Positions 1 through 8,572 of a stretch of DNA of 64,000 bases are shown one piece after another. The notes under the pieces were generated by a model, which saw only the letters and a program-made list of their open reading frames with translations, did not search any database and was not told the origin of the DNA. The DNA comes from Paenibacillus sp. UNC451MF (GTDB lineage Bacteria; Bacillota; Bacilli; Paenibacillales; NBRC-103111). Numbering within the stretch: the stretch's first letter is position 1; each line of letters opens with the position of its first letter. The DNA is taken from NCBI RefSeq assembly GCF_000686845.1, contig NZ_JMLS01000028.1:39932-103931 (forward strand), in the 5' to 3' direction. A program made the translations under genes and the position numbers.

Positions 1-23
1 TTCATCTTAATTGAATAACTCGA

Positions 24-235
24 GGGAACAAGGTGCTCTAGCAATTGCTAAAGCTTAATAGGGAAGTTCGGTGCAATGCCGACGCGGTCCCGCCACTGTA
101 ATGGAGGAGTCTCAGCAATAATGTCACTGGTCTACATTTGACCGGGAAGGCTGCTGACGACAATGAATCCAGAGCCAGGAGACCTGCCTGTTCTGACACA
201 CTGATTTTACCTACGGAAGATAGGGAAGTGTTAAA
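24..235 (+). ncRNA. Cobalamin (B12) riboswitch
   Basis: The leader carries the conserved core of the adenosylcobalamin riboswitch family: the GCCACTG element at 92-98 and the B12 box AGCCAGGAGACCTGCC at 173-188, in the right order and spacing. A further hairpin follows, with a CCTA/TAGG stem near 211-225. It lies directly before the Nik/Opp-type importer operon and is followed by a terminator, so binding of cobalamin should reduce expression of the operon. The family call rests on motifs seen in the sequence; the exact 5' and 3' limits are estimates. Confidence 0.93.
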
Positions 236-267
236 GACGGCCGGTTCTTGTTTCTTAACCATTATGG

Positions 268-321
268 CATCTTTACCTTCCTTCACGTTCAGGTAAAGAT
301 GTCTTTTTTGTTTTTTATTTT
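268..321 (+). terminator. Attenuator terminator of the B12 riboswitch
   Basis: A perfect 10-bp stem (CATCTTTACC at 268-277 with GGTAAAGATG at 292-301) is followed at once by a T-rich tract to 321. It lies between the riboswitch core and the first start codon, so the switch most likely works by premature transcription termination rather than by hiding the ribosome binding site. Confidence 0.9.
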
Positions 322-345
322 AAGTGGAAAGAAGGAATCCAGGTC

Positions 346-1941
346 ATGTATCAATCATTTTCACGAACAAAAGTAAAGCTCCAACTTGTATTATTCTCCC
401 TTTGTATGCTACTCGTCCTGGTTGGGTGCAATTCTGCTCCGCAACCTCAAGCTAATCAGAATGCTTCCTCCAGCAGCACACATCCGGACGAAGTCGTTCT
501 GGCTGCACCTCGCGATCTCGCTCCTGGTCCCCAGGATGCTTATTACACAAGTACAATTCTTTATGTCTGGGAGCCTCTAATCACAGCATCGGAAGATGGA
601 CAGCCTGCTCCTAAACTGGCCAAGTCATGGAAGATGTCGGAAGACGGTAAAGAATGGACCTTTCAGCTGAACGAGAATGTTAAATTCCATGACGGTGAGC
701 AATTAAATGCCGTCGCAGTGATTGCTAACTTTAATCGTTACAAGCAGGTGAGTCCCAAGAGCTCACCATTCTATACTTTGGATATTAAAAGCTCTTATCC
801 GGGATTAAAAGATGTCGTCAAAATCGACGAGATATCCTTCAAGCTCGTATTCGAGAATCCGCAGCCAACCTTGCTGTATTCTATGGTGAATTTCTCAAGC
901 CCTATCTACAGTCCCAAGAATTTCAATGAAAAAGGGGATTTCAACGGTCTTCCTCAAGGAACAGGACCTTTTAAACTGATCGAGCATCAAAAAGACCAAT
1001 TTGCGCTTCTCGAAGCTTTCGATGGTTACTACGGAGAGAAGGCTGCAAGCAAACGCATTCGTGTTCGCGTCATTCCAGATCCGGATACAAGACTTTCCGC
1101 ATTAAAATCGGGCGAGATTATGGGGGTTATGGACCTCGGTGCTATCCCGCCAACCTTTGCCAAAGAGCTTCTGAAGGATCCGCAATTCGAGATTTCTGCG
1201 ACCAAATCAACGATTTCTCATTATATTCATCCTAATGGGAAGAAAGCGCCTTTCGATAATCCTAAAATGCGACAAGCGCTAAGCTTCATCATAGACCGTC
1301 AACAATTGGTTAAGGAGCTTTACTTGGGATACCCGACAGCTACCGTCAACATCCTCAATAATACGTCACCTTTTTACAAGGAAATCAAGTCTGAGTATCG
1401 GGTGGATGAAGCCAAGAAATTGGCTGCAGAAGTTTTAGGTAATCAAAGAAAGGCAATCGATTTGATCGTACCGACCTATGGCTTGGATCGCTATCCATAT
1501 AAAGCCCAAGCGGAGCTGTTCCAATCCGTACTAAAAGAACTGCAGTTGGACGTTAATATTCGGATTCTGGATGGAGCTGCCTTTAAAGAAGCACAGTCCA
1601 AAGGAGATTATGATTTGGCCTTGGCCACTCAAGGGCTGCCGAACGGTGATCCGTATACAATCTTCACCAACTATTTGTCCAGCTCTGGCTCCAGTAATAA
1701 AAGCTACAGCCTCGGATACAAAAACGACGGGGTAGATCAATTGCTGAATCAAGCTAAAACAACCTTAAGCATGGACGAACGCAAAAACATCTATAACGAG
1801 ATTCAAATGATAGCTGCATCCGATTTGCCTACAATTCCTTTGTTTAACGATGCGAGCTTGATTGCTTATAACAAAAAAATAGCAGGCTATAAAGCAACGA
1901 TCTACGGAACCACGCTCCCGCAGCTTAAATGGGCGCAGTAA
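346..1941 (+). CDS. ABC importer substrate-binding lipoprotein (Nik/Opp/Dpp type, SBP_bac_5)
   Basis: This is the 531-residue extracytoplasmic binding protein of the importer encoded in the next four genes. The N-terminus is a lipoprotein signal: basic residues, a hydrophobic stretch, then LVGC with the lipid-carrying cysteine at residue 28. The rest matches family 5 binding proteins, with EPLITASEDGQ, FHDGEQLNA and GTGPFKLIEH type motifs. Members of this family bind peptides, nickel/cobalt chelates or opine metallophores. The B12 riboswitch upstream points to cobalt, a cobalt chelate or a corrinoid-related ligand, but this is inference. A GAAGGAA ribosome binding site precedes the ATG. Confidence 0.88.
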   Translation: MYQSFSRTKVKLQLVLFSLCMLLVLVGCNSAPQPQANQNASSSSTHPDEVVLAAPRDLAPGPQDAYYTSTILYVWEPLITASEDGQPAPKLAKSWKMSEDGKEWTFQLNENVKFHDGEQLNAVAVIANFNRYKQVSPKSSPFYTLDIKSSYPGLKDVVKIDEISFKLVFENPQPTLLYSMVNFSSPIYSPKNFNEKGDFNGLPQGTGPFKLIEHQKDQFALLEAFDGYYGEKAASKRIRVRVIPDPDTRLSALKSGEIMGVMDLGAIPPTFAKELLKDPQFEISATKSTISHYIHPNGKKAPFDNPKMRQALSFIIDRQQLVKELYLGYPTATVNILNNTSPFYKEIKSEYRVDEAKKLAAEVLGNQRKAIDLIVPTYGLDRYPYKAQAELFQSVLKELQLDVNIRILDGAAFKEAQSKGDYDLALATQGLPNGDPYTIFTNYLSSSGSSNKSYSLGYKNDGVDQLLNQAKTTLSMDERKNIYNEIQMIAASDLPTIPLFNDASLIAYNKKIAGYKATIYGTTLPQLKWAQ

Positions 1942-1942
1942 G

Positions 1943-2884
1943 ATGACGTATTTCTTCAGACGGTTAGCTGCAGCTATCCCCGTTCTTATAGGCATTTCTT
2001 TTATTGCATTTGCCTTAAGTGTGGCTTCGCCCGGAGATCCTGCGGTAGAATCTTTAAGCTTGAACGGAATCAAGGAGCCGACGGAGCAAGAGGTTGCCGC
2101 CAAAAGGGAAGAGCTGGGGTTGAATGATCCATTGACTGTCCAATATGCGCATTGGTTGTGGAAAGCCAGCCACGGAGACCTTGGAATTTCGTATATGACT
2201 AAGGAATCCGTCAGCGGAGAATTGCTGCGCCGGTTGCCTGTGACGTTGAGTGTTTCGGGATTGGCGTTACTCATTGCCGTGGGAACAGGAATCCCCTTAG
2301 GGATGCTCATGGCACTGAAGAAAAATAAACCGCTTGATCATGCAGCACGAATATTGGCACTGACCTTGGTCTCGATTCCTGGCTTCTGGCTGGCTATTCT
2401 GCTGATTACGGTATTCTCAGAGAAGCTCCATTGGCTGCCGACGAGTGGTTATGGAACATTTAAGCATCTCATTATGCCGGCCATTGTGCTTGCAGCAGGA
2501 ACGAGTGCTGTTCTTATGCGCTTAACCAGAGCGGCTCTGCTTGAAGTGTGGAATCAGGCCTATATAGTAACGGCTAAAGCTAAAGGCTTGCGAGATATCC
2601 ACACACTATTCATACACGCCCTACGCAATGCTATGATCCCTCTCATTACCGTCATAGGTTCTTATTTTGGCACGATTTTGGGAGGTTCTGTCATAGTAGA
2701 AGTTATTTTTGCCATACCAGGCATCGGGAGATTTGCTATGGACGGCATTTTTCGCAGAGATTATCCCGTAATCCAGGGGTACGTCGTATTTACGGGTTTC
2801 GTCTATGTGTCCTTTAATTTGCTGGTTGATCTGTCTTATCTTGTGATTCATCCGCAGATGAGATTGGGGGGAAAGCTTCAATGA
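1943..2884 (+). CDS. ABC importer permease 1 (NikB/DppB/OppB type)
   Basis: A 313-residue integral membrane subunit of the importer. It has an N-terminal membrane segment (about residues 9-27), an extracytoplasmic loop with the GDLGISY motif typical of DppB/NikB, then about five more segments. The cytoplasmic EAA loop (AKAKGL near 211, ALRNAMIPL near 226) contacts the ATPases. It starts one base after the stop of the binding protein and overlaps the next permease by ATGA, so the permeases are translationally coupled. Confidence 0.88.
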   Translation: MTYFFRRLAAAIPVLIGISFIAFALSVASPGDPAVESLSLNGIKEPTEQEVAAKREELGLNDPLTVQYAHWLWKASHGDLGISYMTKESVSGELLRRLPVTLSVSGLALLIAVGTGIPLGMLMALKKNKPLDHAARILALTLVSIPGFWLAILLITVFSEKLHWLPTSGYGTFKHLIMPAIVLAAGTSAVLMRLTRAALLEVWNQAYIVTAKAKGLRDIHTLFIHALRNAMIPLITVIGSYFGTILGGSVIVEVIFAIPGIGRFAMDGIFRRDYPVIQGYVVFTGFVYVSFNLLVDLSYLVIHPQMRLGGKLQ

Positions 2885-3747
2885 AGCTGAGACTTGCCAC
2901 TAAGATATCTACGAGTAACGTCATGATGCTGCAAGGAGTTACAGGTCTAGCCTTCCTTGTACTCATTATCGTATTACTCTGCAGCTTCCTTGCGCCCTGG
3001 ATTGCACCGTATGATCCCAATCAGATAAACATGTCTGAAAGATTGGCTCCTCTGTCATCAAACCATATTTTGGGGACCGATACCTTAGGAAGAGATGTGT
3101 TCAGCCGCCTTATTTATGGGGGAAGAGTTTCCATTGTCCTGGCATTAGCGGTTACTTTGGTCACCATGGTGATGGGGCTTGTCATCGGTACTTTAGGGGG
3201 ATATTGGGGGGGCTGGATTGATGATATCATCCAAGGCATCGTCAGCATTTTTCAAGGCTTGCCGGGACTTGCCTTTATGCTCGCTATTGCCGGCACTCTT
3301 GGGCCAGGTATTAAAAGCTTGTTTATTGCCCTTATTGTTACATCCTGGCCTGATTTTTCTCGTGTTGTCCGTGGGGAAGTGATGAAGATCCGAGAGGAGT
3401 CCTTTGTTGAGGGCATACGGGCCTTAGGAGCAGGACATACCTACATCATCATTCGTCACATAGTTCCTAATATGATCGGGCCATTAATCGTTTTATTTAC
3501 GATACGTATAGGCCGAGTTATCTTATCTATTGCTTCGCTCAGCTTTCTAGGACTAGGGCTGCAGCCGCCTGCAGCAGATTGGGGAGTCATGGTTAATGAT
3601 GCAAGGCCATATTTCCGAAGTTATGCTCATCTCATGGTGGCACCTGGGCTCTGCATCGCAGTCGTTTCTTTATGCATCAATTGGATAGGAGATAACCTAA
3701 GAGATAAGCTGGATGCGAGGTCCTCTCAGGAAAAATCGTTACTTTAA
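2881..3747 (+). CDS. ABC importer permease 2 (NikC/DppC/OppC type)
   Basis: The second membrane subunit, 288 residues. It begins with the short cytoplasmic N-terminus and first membrane segment typical of DppC/NikC, followed by the family signature LGTDTLGRDVFSRLIYGGR near residues 61-80, and an EAA loop with RALGAGH and RHIVPNM. It overlaps permease 1 by four bases and precedes ATPase 1 by a short gap with a GGGAG ribosome binding site. It would pair with permease 1 to form the translocation pore. Confidence 0.88.
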   Translation: MKLRLATKISTSNVMMLQGVTGLAFLVLIIVLLCSFLAPWIAPYDPNQINMSERLAPLSSNHILGTDTLGRDVFSRLIYGGRVSIVLALAVTLVTMVMGLVIGTLGGYWGGWIDDIIQGIVSIFQGLPGLAFMLAIAGTLGPGIKSLFIALIVTSWPDFSRVVRGEVMKIREESFVEGIRALGAGHTYIIIRHIVPNMIGPLIVLFTIRIGRVILSIASLSFLGLGLQPPAADWGVMVNDARPYFRSYAHLMVAPGLCIAVVSLCINWIGDNLRDKLDARSSQEKSLL

Positions 3748-3771
3748 AATTGAAAAGGGAGTGGATAAGCT

Positions 3772-4806
3772 ATGGACCCGCTTCTTCAAATCCAAAATGT
3801 GAAAGCTTCCTTTCATACCAAAGAAGGGATTGTTCATGCGGTGAACGGAGTTTCCCTTGACTTGCATCAGGGGAAAATATTCGGTTTGATCGGTGAAACC
3901 GGCAGCGGCAAATCTGTTCTTGGCCTAACCATTCCTGGTCTTCTGCCTAATACCGCTCAGGTAACGGGTTCTATCCTGTTTAGAGGAGAGGATCTATTAC
4001 AGCTGGATCAAAAAAGCTTACGCAAATGGAGAGGCGGAGAGATCGCTCTCATCCCGCAAAATCCGGCAACTTCCTTGAATCCCGTACTTACTATCGGCTA
4101 TCAGCTTATAGAAGCCATAGCCAGACACCGAAACGACAAGACTCGAAAACAGCTTAGAGAGCAGGCGGTGCAGCTTCTAACTAGCTTGAATATGCCTGAA
4201 CCTCAGCAGAAGATGAGAAGTTACCCTTTTCAGCTTAGTGGAGGAATGAAGCAGCGGGTTTTAGCGGCTATTGGAATGTGTGGAAATCCATCCCTAATCA
4301 TAGCGGACGAGCCGACCAAGGGTTTGGACGCCATGATTCGGTATCAGACAGTGGAAATGATGCGCAACGTTGCTCACCAAACAGGAGCAGGGATGCTCGT
4401 TATTACTCACGATCTGCATGTAGCAGAATCCTTATGTGACACGATAGGTGTGATGTATGCGGGCCAGATCGTAGAGCAAGGCAATGCCGATGAACTGTTC
4501 CAGAACCCTAAGCATCCCTATACCCAAGGACTGCTTGATTCCATTCCAGGTCGGGGAATGGTACCTATCCCAGGTGCAGCCAACAGCCTAATAGAACAAA
4601 GTACAGGATGCTCGTTTTATTCTAGATGCAAGCATAGACAGGCCGAATGCAGCTTGAACATACCTGAACTATATTCCTGTTCCATTACAACGAATCAAGG
4701 CAGCACAGCCGGTTCTGAAGCAGCTGAGGGAAGTAAAGCGAGGTGTTTTCTATATGATCCAAGTCGCCAACCTGAACAAAACCTTTTACAACGGCTGGCT
4801 AAATAA
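3772..4806 (+). CDS. ABC importer ATPase 1 (NikD/DppD/OppD type)
   Basis: A 344-residue ATP-binding subunit. Walker A is GETGSGKS (41-48), the signature is LSGGMKQR (155-162) and Walker B is LIIADEP (175-181). The C-terminal extension contains a cysteine cluster (CSFYSRC then EC and CS), which matches the oligopeptide/dipeptide transporter C-terminal region that carries an iron-sulfur cluster in some members. Its 3' end overlaps ATPase 2 by 53 bases in another frame, suggesting coupled translation. Confidence 0.88.
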   Translation: MDPLLQIQNVKASFHTKEGIVHAVNGVSLDLHQGKIFGLIGETGSGKSVLGLTIPGLLPNTAQVTGSILFRGEDLLQLDQKSLRKWRGGEIALIPQNPATSLNPVLTIGYQLIEAIARHRNDKTRKQLREQAVQLLTSLNMPEPQQKMRSYPFQLSGGMKQRVLAAIGMCGNPSLIIADEPTKGLDAMIRYQTVEMMRNVAHQTGAGMLVITHDLHVAESLCDTIGVMYAGQIVEQGNADELFQNPKHPYTQGLLDSIPGRGMVPIPGAANSLIEQSTGCSFYSRCKHRQAECSLNIPELYSCSITTNQGSTAGSEAAEGSKARCFLYDPSRQPEQNLLQRLAK

Positions 4807-5533
4807 GCGAAGCTTCCCGGCTGTACAAAACATTACATTCGATATTGCGCAAGGGGAGACCTTAGGGTTAGTAGGTGAGAGTGGCTGCGGAAAATCGACG
4901 CTGTCTAGATTAATGCTTAAGCTTATTCCAGCGGATCCAGGGGGAACGATTGTTTTTAACGGTGTTGACATATCCAACTACAGCATGAAGCAAATGAGAC
5001 CTCTCCGCAAGCAGATGCAGATCTTATTTCAGCATCCAGACTCAGCGTTAAATCCGCGCCAAACGATTATCAACAGTCTGTTAGAACCGATTACTTTGCA
5101 CCGATTGATGCGCAGAGAAGAAGGTATTGCTAAGGTCTTGGAACTACTGGAGCTGGTGGGGCTTCAACGTGATCTTCTATACAGGTTTCCTCATCAGATC
5201 AGCGGAGGGCAGGTTCAGCGTGTAGTTATTGCCAGCGCCTTAACTTTAGAGCCTAGGCTCCTTGTTCTCGATGAGCCTACTTCAATGCTGGATGTTTCTG
5301 TTCAGGCACAAGTTGTTGAGGTATTGCAAAACATTCAAAAGCAATATCAAATGGCTTACTTGTTTATTTCTCATGATTTGGATCTTGTACGCCACACTTG
5401 CAGTCGGATGGCTGTTATGCACCAGGGGAGAATCGTGGAGCTTCGAGATAGTCGAACCATTATGGAACAGCCGGAGCACCCTTATACTCAGCAATTAACG
5501 AGGGCATTTATGGCCTATACATCGGCTAAATAA
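4754..5533 (+). CDS. ABC importer ATPase 2 (NikE/DppF/OppF type)
   Basis: A 259-residue second ATPase with Walker A GESGCGKS (41-48), signature ISGGQVQR and Walker B LLVLDEP, followed by HPYTQQL, a motif typical of OppF/NikE. It lacks the long C-terminal cysteine extension of ATPase 1, as is usual for short NikE-type subunits. The start lies inside the end of ATPase 1 behind a GAGGTG site. A later start is possible, but the residues after this ATG already match the family. Confidence 0.86.
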   Translation: MIQVANLNKTFYNGWLNKRSFPAVQNITFDIAQGETLGLVGESGCGKSTLSRLMLKLIPADPGGTIVFNGVDISNYSMKQMRPLRKQMQILFQHPDSALNPRQTIINSLLEPITLHRLMRREEGIAKVLELLELVGLQRDLLYRFPHQISGGQVQRVVIASALTLEPRLLVLDEPTSMLDVSVQAQVVEVLQNIQKQYQMAYLFISHDLDLVRHTCSRMAVMHQGRIVELRDSRTIMEQPEHPYTQQLTRAFMAYTSAK

Positions 5534-5560
5534 GCATCTTAACATAAAGGAGAAAAGGAA

Positions 5561-6256
5561 ATGAAACACGAATATAACTCTGCCTTAAAGTCTCCCACTG
5601 AGTTTTGGATTCAGGCTTGGGAACAGGCTGCAGCAGAAGACCTTCGAGTGGGGAGTGACACCGAAGAAGAAAAGTATTGGGTGGAAAACGCTGCTGCTTA
5701 TGATGATCGAAATCCTTTAGCTCAATATACGGAGCCGATCATGAATAGGATTTATGAGCATCTGAATCCGAATGACCATTTACTTGAAATTGGACCTGGA
5801 ACAGGTGGCTTTACTCAGTTGCTTGCTCCGCATGTTGGAGAGATTGCCCTCATTGAACCCTCAGCCGCCATGTACAAAGAGCTTTGCGCTAACTGGATAA
5901 ATGTAAGGACCTCGCTACCTACAGCGATTCTAACCAAATGGGAAGAGTCCCCCAAGGTGGAGGCTGACATTGTGTTTGGAGCAAATGCGTTTTACCGAAT
6001 AAAGGACATGAAATCAAGCTTGATGAAGATGCATGAAACAGCAAGGCGTCATGTATTTCTAATTCAATCTATCGGGAGGCCTTTTGCAGGACCGCTTCGT
6101 GTTACAGAGAACGATAGGTCGATAGAGAAGGAACGTGCCGATGTGTTATCGGGCATATTGCATGAAATGAATATAACTCATCAATATGAAAAATTTCCGA
6201 CTCCACGGAAAAATGGAATGATTCATGATGTAGCCTTAATTCATTGGAGCCGGTAA
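5561..6256 (+). CDS. Class I SAM-dependent methyltransferase, last gene of the B12-controlled operon
   Basis: A 231-residue Rossmann-fold methyltransferase with SAM motif I LLEIGPGTGGF (74-84), an acidic residue at the end of strand 2 (IALIEPS) and a motif near VEADIVFGANAFY in the place of strand 4. The N-terminal 50 residues are charged and not recognised. It follows ATPase 2 by 27 bases with an AGGAGAAAAGG site and ends at a terminator, so it shares the operon. The substrate is unknown. It may modify or release the imported metal ligand, or act on a corrinoid precursor; both are inference. Confidence 0.8.
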   Translation: MKHEYNSALKSPTEFWIQAWEQAAAEDLRVGSDTEEEKYWVENAAAYDDRNPLAQYTEPIMNRIYEHLNPNDHLLEIGPGTGGFTQLLAPHVGEIALIEPSAAMYKELCANWINVRTSLPTAILTKWEESPKVEADIVFGANAFYRIKDMKSSLMKMHETARRHVFLIQSIGRPFAGPLRVTENDRSIEKERADVLSGILHEMNITHQYEKFPTPRKNGMIHDVALIHWSR

Positions 6257-6269
6257 AGTTTTTTAAAAA

Positions 6270-6304
6270 GAAGCCAGAACGAAAGTTTCGGTTTCTTTTT
6301 TTTG
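6270..6304 (+). terminator. Intrinsic terminator of the importer operon
   Basis: An 11-bp imperfect stem (6270-6280 with 6285-6295, GAAA loop) is followed by a run of T. It lies 14 bases after the methyltransferase stop and closes the operon. Confidence 0.85.
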
Positions 6305-6330
6305 GGGGAGGGAACAGGGGGTAATAATAC

Positions 6331-6903
6331 TTAATACACTAAAAGTCGACCATCATCATTCCATTGCCCATATATTTTATTTATACGGGTATGTTCAATA
6401 AATTTTGTCAATCGTTTACGATACAAAATGGCATCGTTCTGTACTGACTGGATATTGTCGATCTTGATTCTAACATATAGTTCTGGCAAAGCTTGAAAAT
6501 TGTGATAAAGAGCTTCATCCTGACGCAATTCCATCAAGATTGCTTCATGAATGATAAACGAATCAGCGCCCATATCTGGCAATACTTTCTTTCCTGATTC
6601 TGTCATTAAGCCTAATTTATCTAATCGTCGAACTCGTTCTTTATTGAGCTCAGACCAGTTACTGTTTCTTTTCCTGGGTGAGAATCGCTGCGCGGTTTGA
6701 GTGTCATCCATTTTTTTTCGTGTGCTATCAATCCAGCCAAAACACAGAGCTTCTTCAACGAGGTCTAAGTAACTTACTGAATGATTTTTAGTTGATATTA
6801 ACCAACAATAATCTCCAGTACTGTGATTGTCTCGTAGCCACTCTCGCCATTCTTGACGAGTGTGGGGCTGCACTATTCTATCTATTACCATTACTCTGGT
6901 CAT
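6331..6903 (-). CDS. YdeI/OmpD-associated family protein
   Basis: 190 residues. The pattern EEALCFGWIDSTRKKMDD, RFSPRKRNSNWSELNKERV, then an arginine-rich helical segment is typical of the YdeI/OmpD-associated family, sometimes named bacteriocin-protection proteins; the biochemical role is not established. Two starts are possible: the ATG at 6903, which almost touches the AGGAAGG site, or the ATG at 6891 (fifth residue), which has better spacing. The gene begins inside the tail of the broken VOC gene upstream, so the pair was probably one transcript. Confidence 0.8.
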   Translation of the reverse strand: MTRVMVIDRIVQPHTRQEWREWLRDNHSTGDYCWLISTKNHSVSYLDLVEEALCFGWIDSTRKKMDDTQTAQRFSPRKRNSNWSELNKERVRRLDKLGLMTESGKKVLPDMGADSFIIHEAILMELRQDEALYHNFQALPELYVRIKIDNIQSVQNDAILYRKRLTKFIEHTRINKIYGQWNDDGRLLVY

Positions 6904-7214
6904 CCTTCCTGGAACTCAATATCTCCAGATAGTGCGGATTGTACATAATACCCAGCACGTTACCGAATGGATCAATGACCGGGGCCAGCCGTTGAACGTG
7001 CAGGAGCGAAACGGCGATCGATTAGACCCAGTTCGTGCTGGTAGTCTCCAAGGCGAAACTCGGCATAGTCTAGTTTACCATCAATTCCCGAGCGTTCGAA
7101 GTAAGGCGTAATGCCCAGCAGCTCCGAGTACCATGCCTTTGCCGCGTCCATATCATCTGCCCAATAACTGATGGTCGCAAATCCTCGTAATGTTATTTTT
7201 GTGCTCATACTCAA
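6878..7214 (-). pseudogene. Broken VOC/glyoxalase-like gene (frameshift and internal deletion)
   Basis: The first about 70 residues match the N-terminal half of a VOC (glyoxalase/bleomycin-resistance) protein, with FATISYWADDMDAAKAWYSELLG. The frame then ends after GPGH. In the adjacent frame the family C-terminus continues (VIDPFGNVLGIMYNPHYLEI) to a stop at 6878. Between LIDRRFAP and this C-terminus about 40-50 residues of the second repeat are missing, so both a deletion and a frameshift occurred. The remnant overlaps the start of the YdeI-like gene by 26 bases. An 80-residue product (6972-7214) could still be made but would be only half a domain. Confidence 0.75.
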
Positions 7215-7265
7215 TGCCTCCTAGGAAAATTATTATTGGTTTTATTGCTATTATAGGCAACCATT

Positions 7266-7285
7266 ACTGACATCAGTATGTCAGT
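7266..7285. promoter_or_regulatory. Candidate operator, inverted repeat
   Basis: ACTGACAT-CAGT-ATGTCAGT is a perfect 8-bp inverted repeat with a 4-base centre, 52-71 bases upstream of the start of the broken VOC gene. It has the size of a dimeric repressor site. The nearest regulator is the HxlR gene at 7520-7897, but no link is shown. Confidence 0.4.
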
Positions 7286-7442
7286 GCTTCAGTTTTTATC
7301 TAAAATTATTATTCATTCACTTATAATTTATTTTCAAGAGCCTGGCACATAAGGCTATATTCAATTAATAACATTAAATATTAATAACATAAATAATAAT
7401 CACACAAAAAACCACAATATTATCAGCAGCGAGAAATATAAT

Positions 7443-7463
7443 AAGCACCCTGCTAGGGTGCTT
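7443..7463 (-). terminator. Hairpin downstream of the HxlR gene
   Basis: AAGCACCC and GGGTGCTT form a perfect 8-bp stem around a 5-base loop. Read on the minus strand it lies about 57 bases after the HxlR stop and is followed by an A/T-rich stretch (ATTATATTT), a weak terminator tail. Confidence 0.5.
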
Positions 7464-7519
7464 AACTTCATTGATTTAACGTGAAGGGTATTTTGCCTTC
7501 AACGAGGCCGTACATATGA

Positions 7520-7897
7520 TTACTTCTCTGCGAGCTCATCATTTACTTCGAACGATTCCACGGATCGTTCTTTCCCATATAACTCGTTCAAATGCTCCAC
7601 ATGAGCCATTCCCCAATCATTCATCGCCTGCAATACAGGGGTCATCCTTTTACCGTATTCAGTAATGGAATATTCAACTTTTGGAGGGACTTGGAGATAG
7701 ATCTCTCTATGAACGATATCATGATATTCTAATTCCCTTAATTGTGAGGTAAGCATTTTTTTGGTTATATCCGGCATCGCTTTTTGAAGTTCGCTAAATC
7801 TCATCGTACCGTTTGAAAACAGCTGAAACAGAATAACAGGTTTCCATTTACCCACCAGGATCTCTAATGCAGTTTCAACTCTACAATCATCAGGCAT
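7520..7897 (-). CDS. HxlR-family transcriptional regulator
   Basis: A 125-residue winged-helix regulator. It has the hallmark CRVETALEILVGKWKPVIL start with Cys5, the recognition part FSELQKAMPDITKKMLTSQLREL and the wing region VEYSITEYGKRMTPVL. HxlR proteins often sense reactive aldehydes, quinones or oxidants through the N-terminal cysteine. It is divergent from the DoxX-like gene, a common pairing, so it probably controls that gene and itself from the shared 147-base intergenic region. Confidence 0.9.
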   Translation of the reverse strand: MPDDCRVETALEILVGKWKPVILFQLFSNGTMRFSELQKAMPDITKKMLTSQLRELEYHDIVHREIYLQVPPKVEYSITEYGKRMTPVLQAMNDWGMAHVEHLNELYGKERSVESFEVNDELAEK

Positions 7898-8044
7898 TCG
7901 AAGTCCTCCTATTGAAATAATATAAGCAAATGGCTAGGTTTCTTTTTGTATACTATGTTTAATTTAAGTGCCTACTTCCGATATTCTATCCTTGGCATTA
8001 TTATAACTCTATAAATAAGGCGTATACAAGGAGGAATTTTAGAA

Positions 8045-8419
8045 ATGAGATGGGTAGTTAGGATATTGCAAGGGTTGGTTGGAGTTATGTTCTTATTAAC
8101 CGGCTTTATGAAATTAAGCGGGGATCCAGCTCAGGCAGAAGCATTTAATGGAATTTACGGCTATGGCACTGGTTTCATGTATGTTGTGGGGGGGATAGAA
8201 GTTGTATCTGCAGTGGGATTACTGCTAGGGTTTTGGAGGAATAAGCTAATCTCTGTATTTAGCGGTGTGTTGATTATTGTTATGGGAGGAGCTGTATTTA
8301 CGCATCTCAAAGCTGGTCAAGGTTTTGGCGTCGCCACTATGCCGTTGGTGCTATTGGTGTTGTGTTTAATTGTATTTCTAGGACACAGTAAAATCTCGAA
8401 AACCAGAAAGGCCCAATGA
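8045..8419 (+). CDS. DoxX-family membrane protein
   Basis: 124 residues with four predicted membrane segments and the DoxX-type start RILQGLVGVMFLLTGFMKLSG. DoxX proteins are small membrane proteins tied to quinone or thiol redox chemistry in various systems; the exact role here is unknown. A strong AAGGAGG site precedes the ATG. The divergent HxlR gene is the likely regulator, which fits a redox or electrophile response. Confidence 0.85.
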   Translation: MRWVVRILQGLVGVMFLLTGFMKLSGDPAQAEAFNGIYGYGTGFMYVVGGIEVVSAVGLLLGFWRNKLISVFSGVLIIVMGGAVFTHLKAGQGFGVATMPLVLLVLCLIVFLGHSKISKTRKAQ

Positions 8420-8572
8420 AGTGGCTTTGAAGGTTGAATTGGATTTGTCCCACTGGCCTTACTTGTCTTTGGGTATGATAATTGATTAAAATAAGATAGC
8501 AGCGTTATGTTGGATATTGCTTATCGCATGCGAGTTCAATAGCTGTTATCTGAACTTTAGGGAGTGTAAAAC

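Noticed and set aside
38..286. 82-codon open frame on the minus strand at the left edge
   Set aside because: It lies opposite the B12 riboswitch and terminator and has no protein family features.
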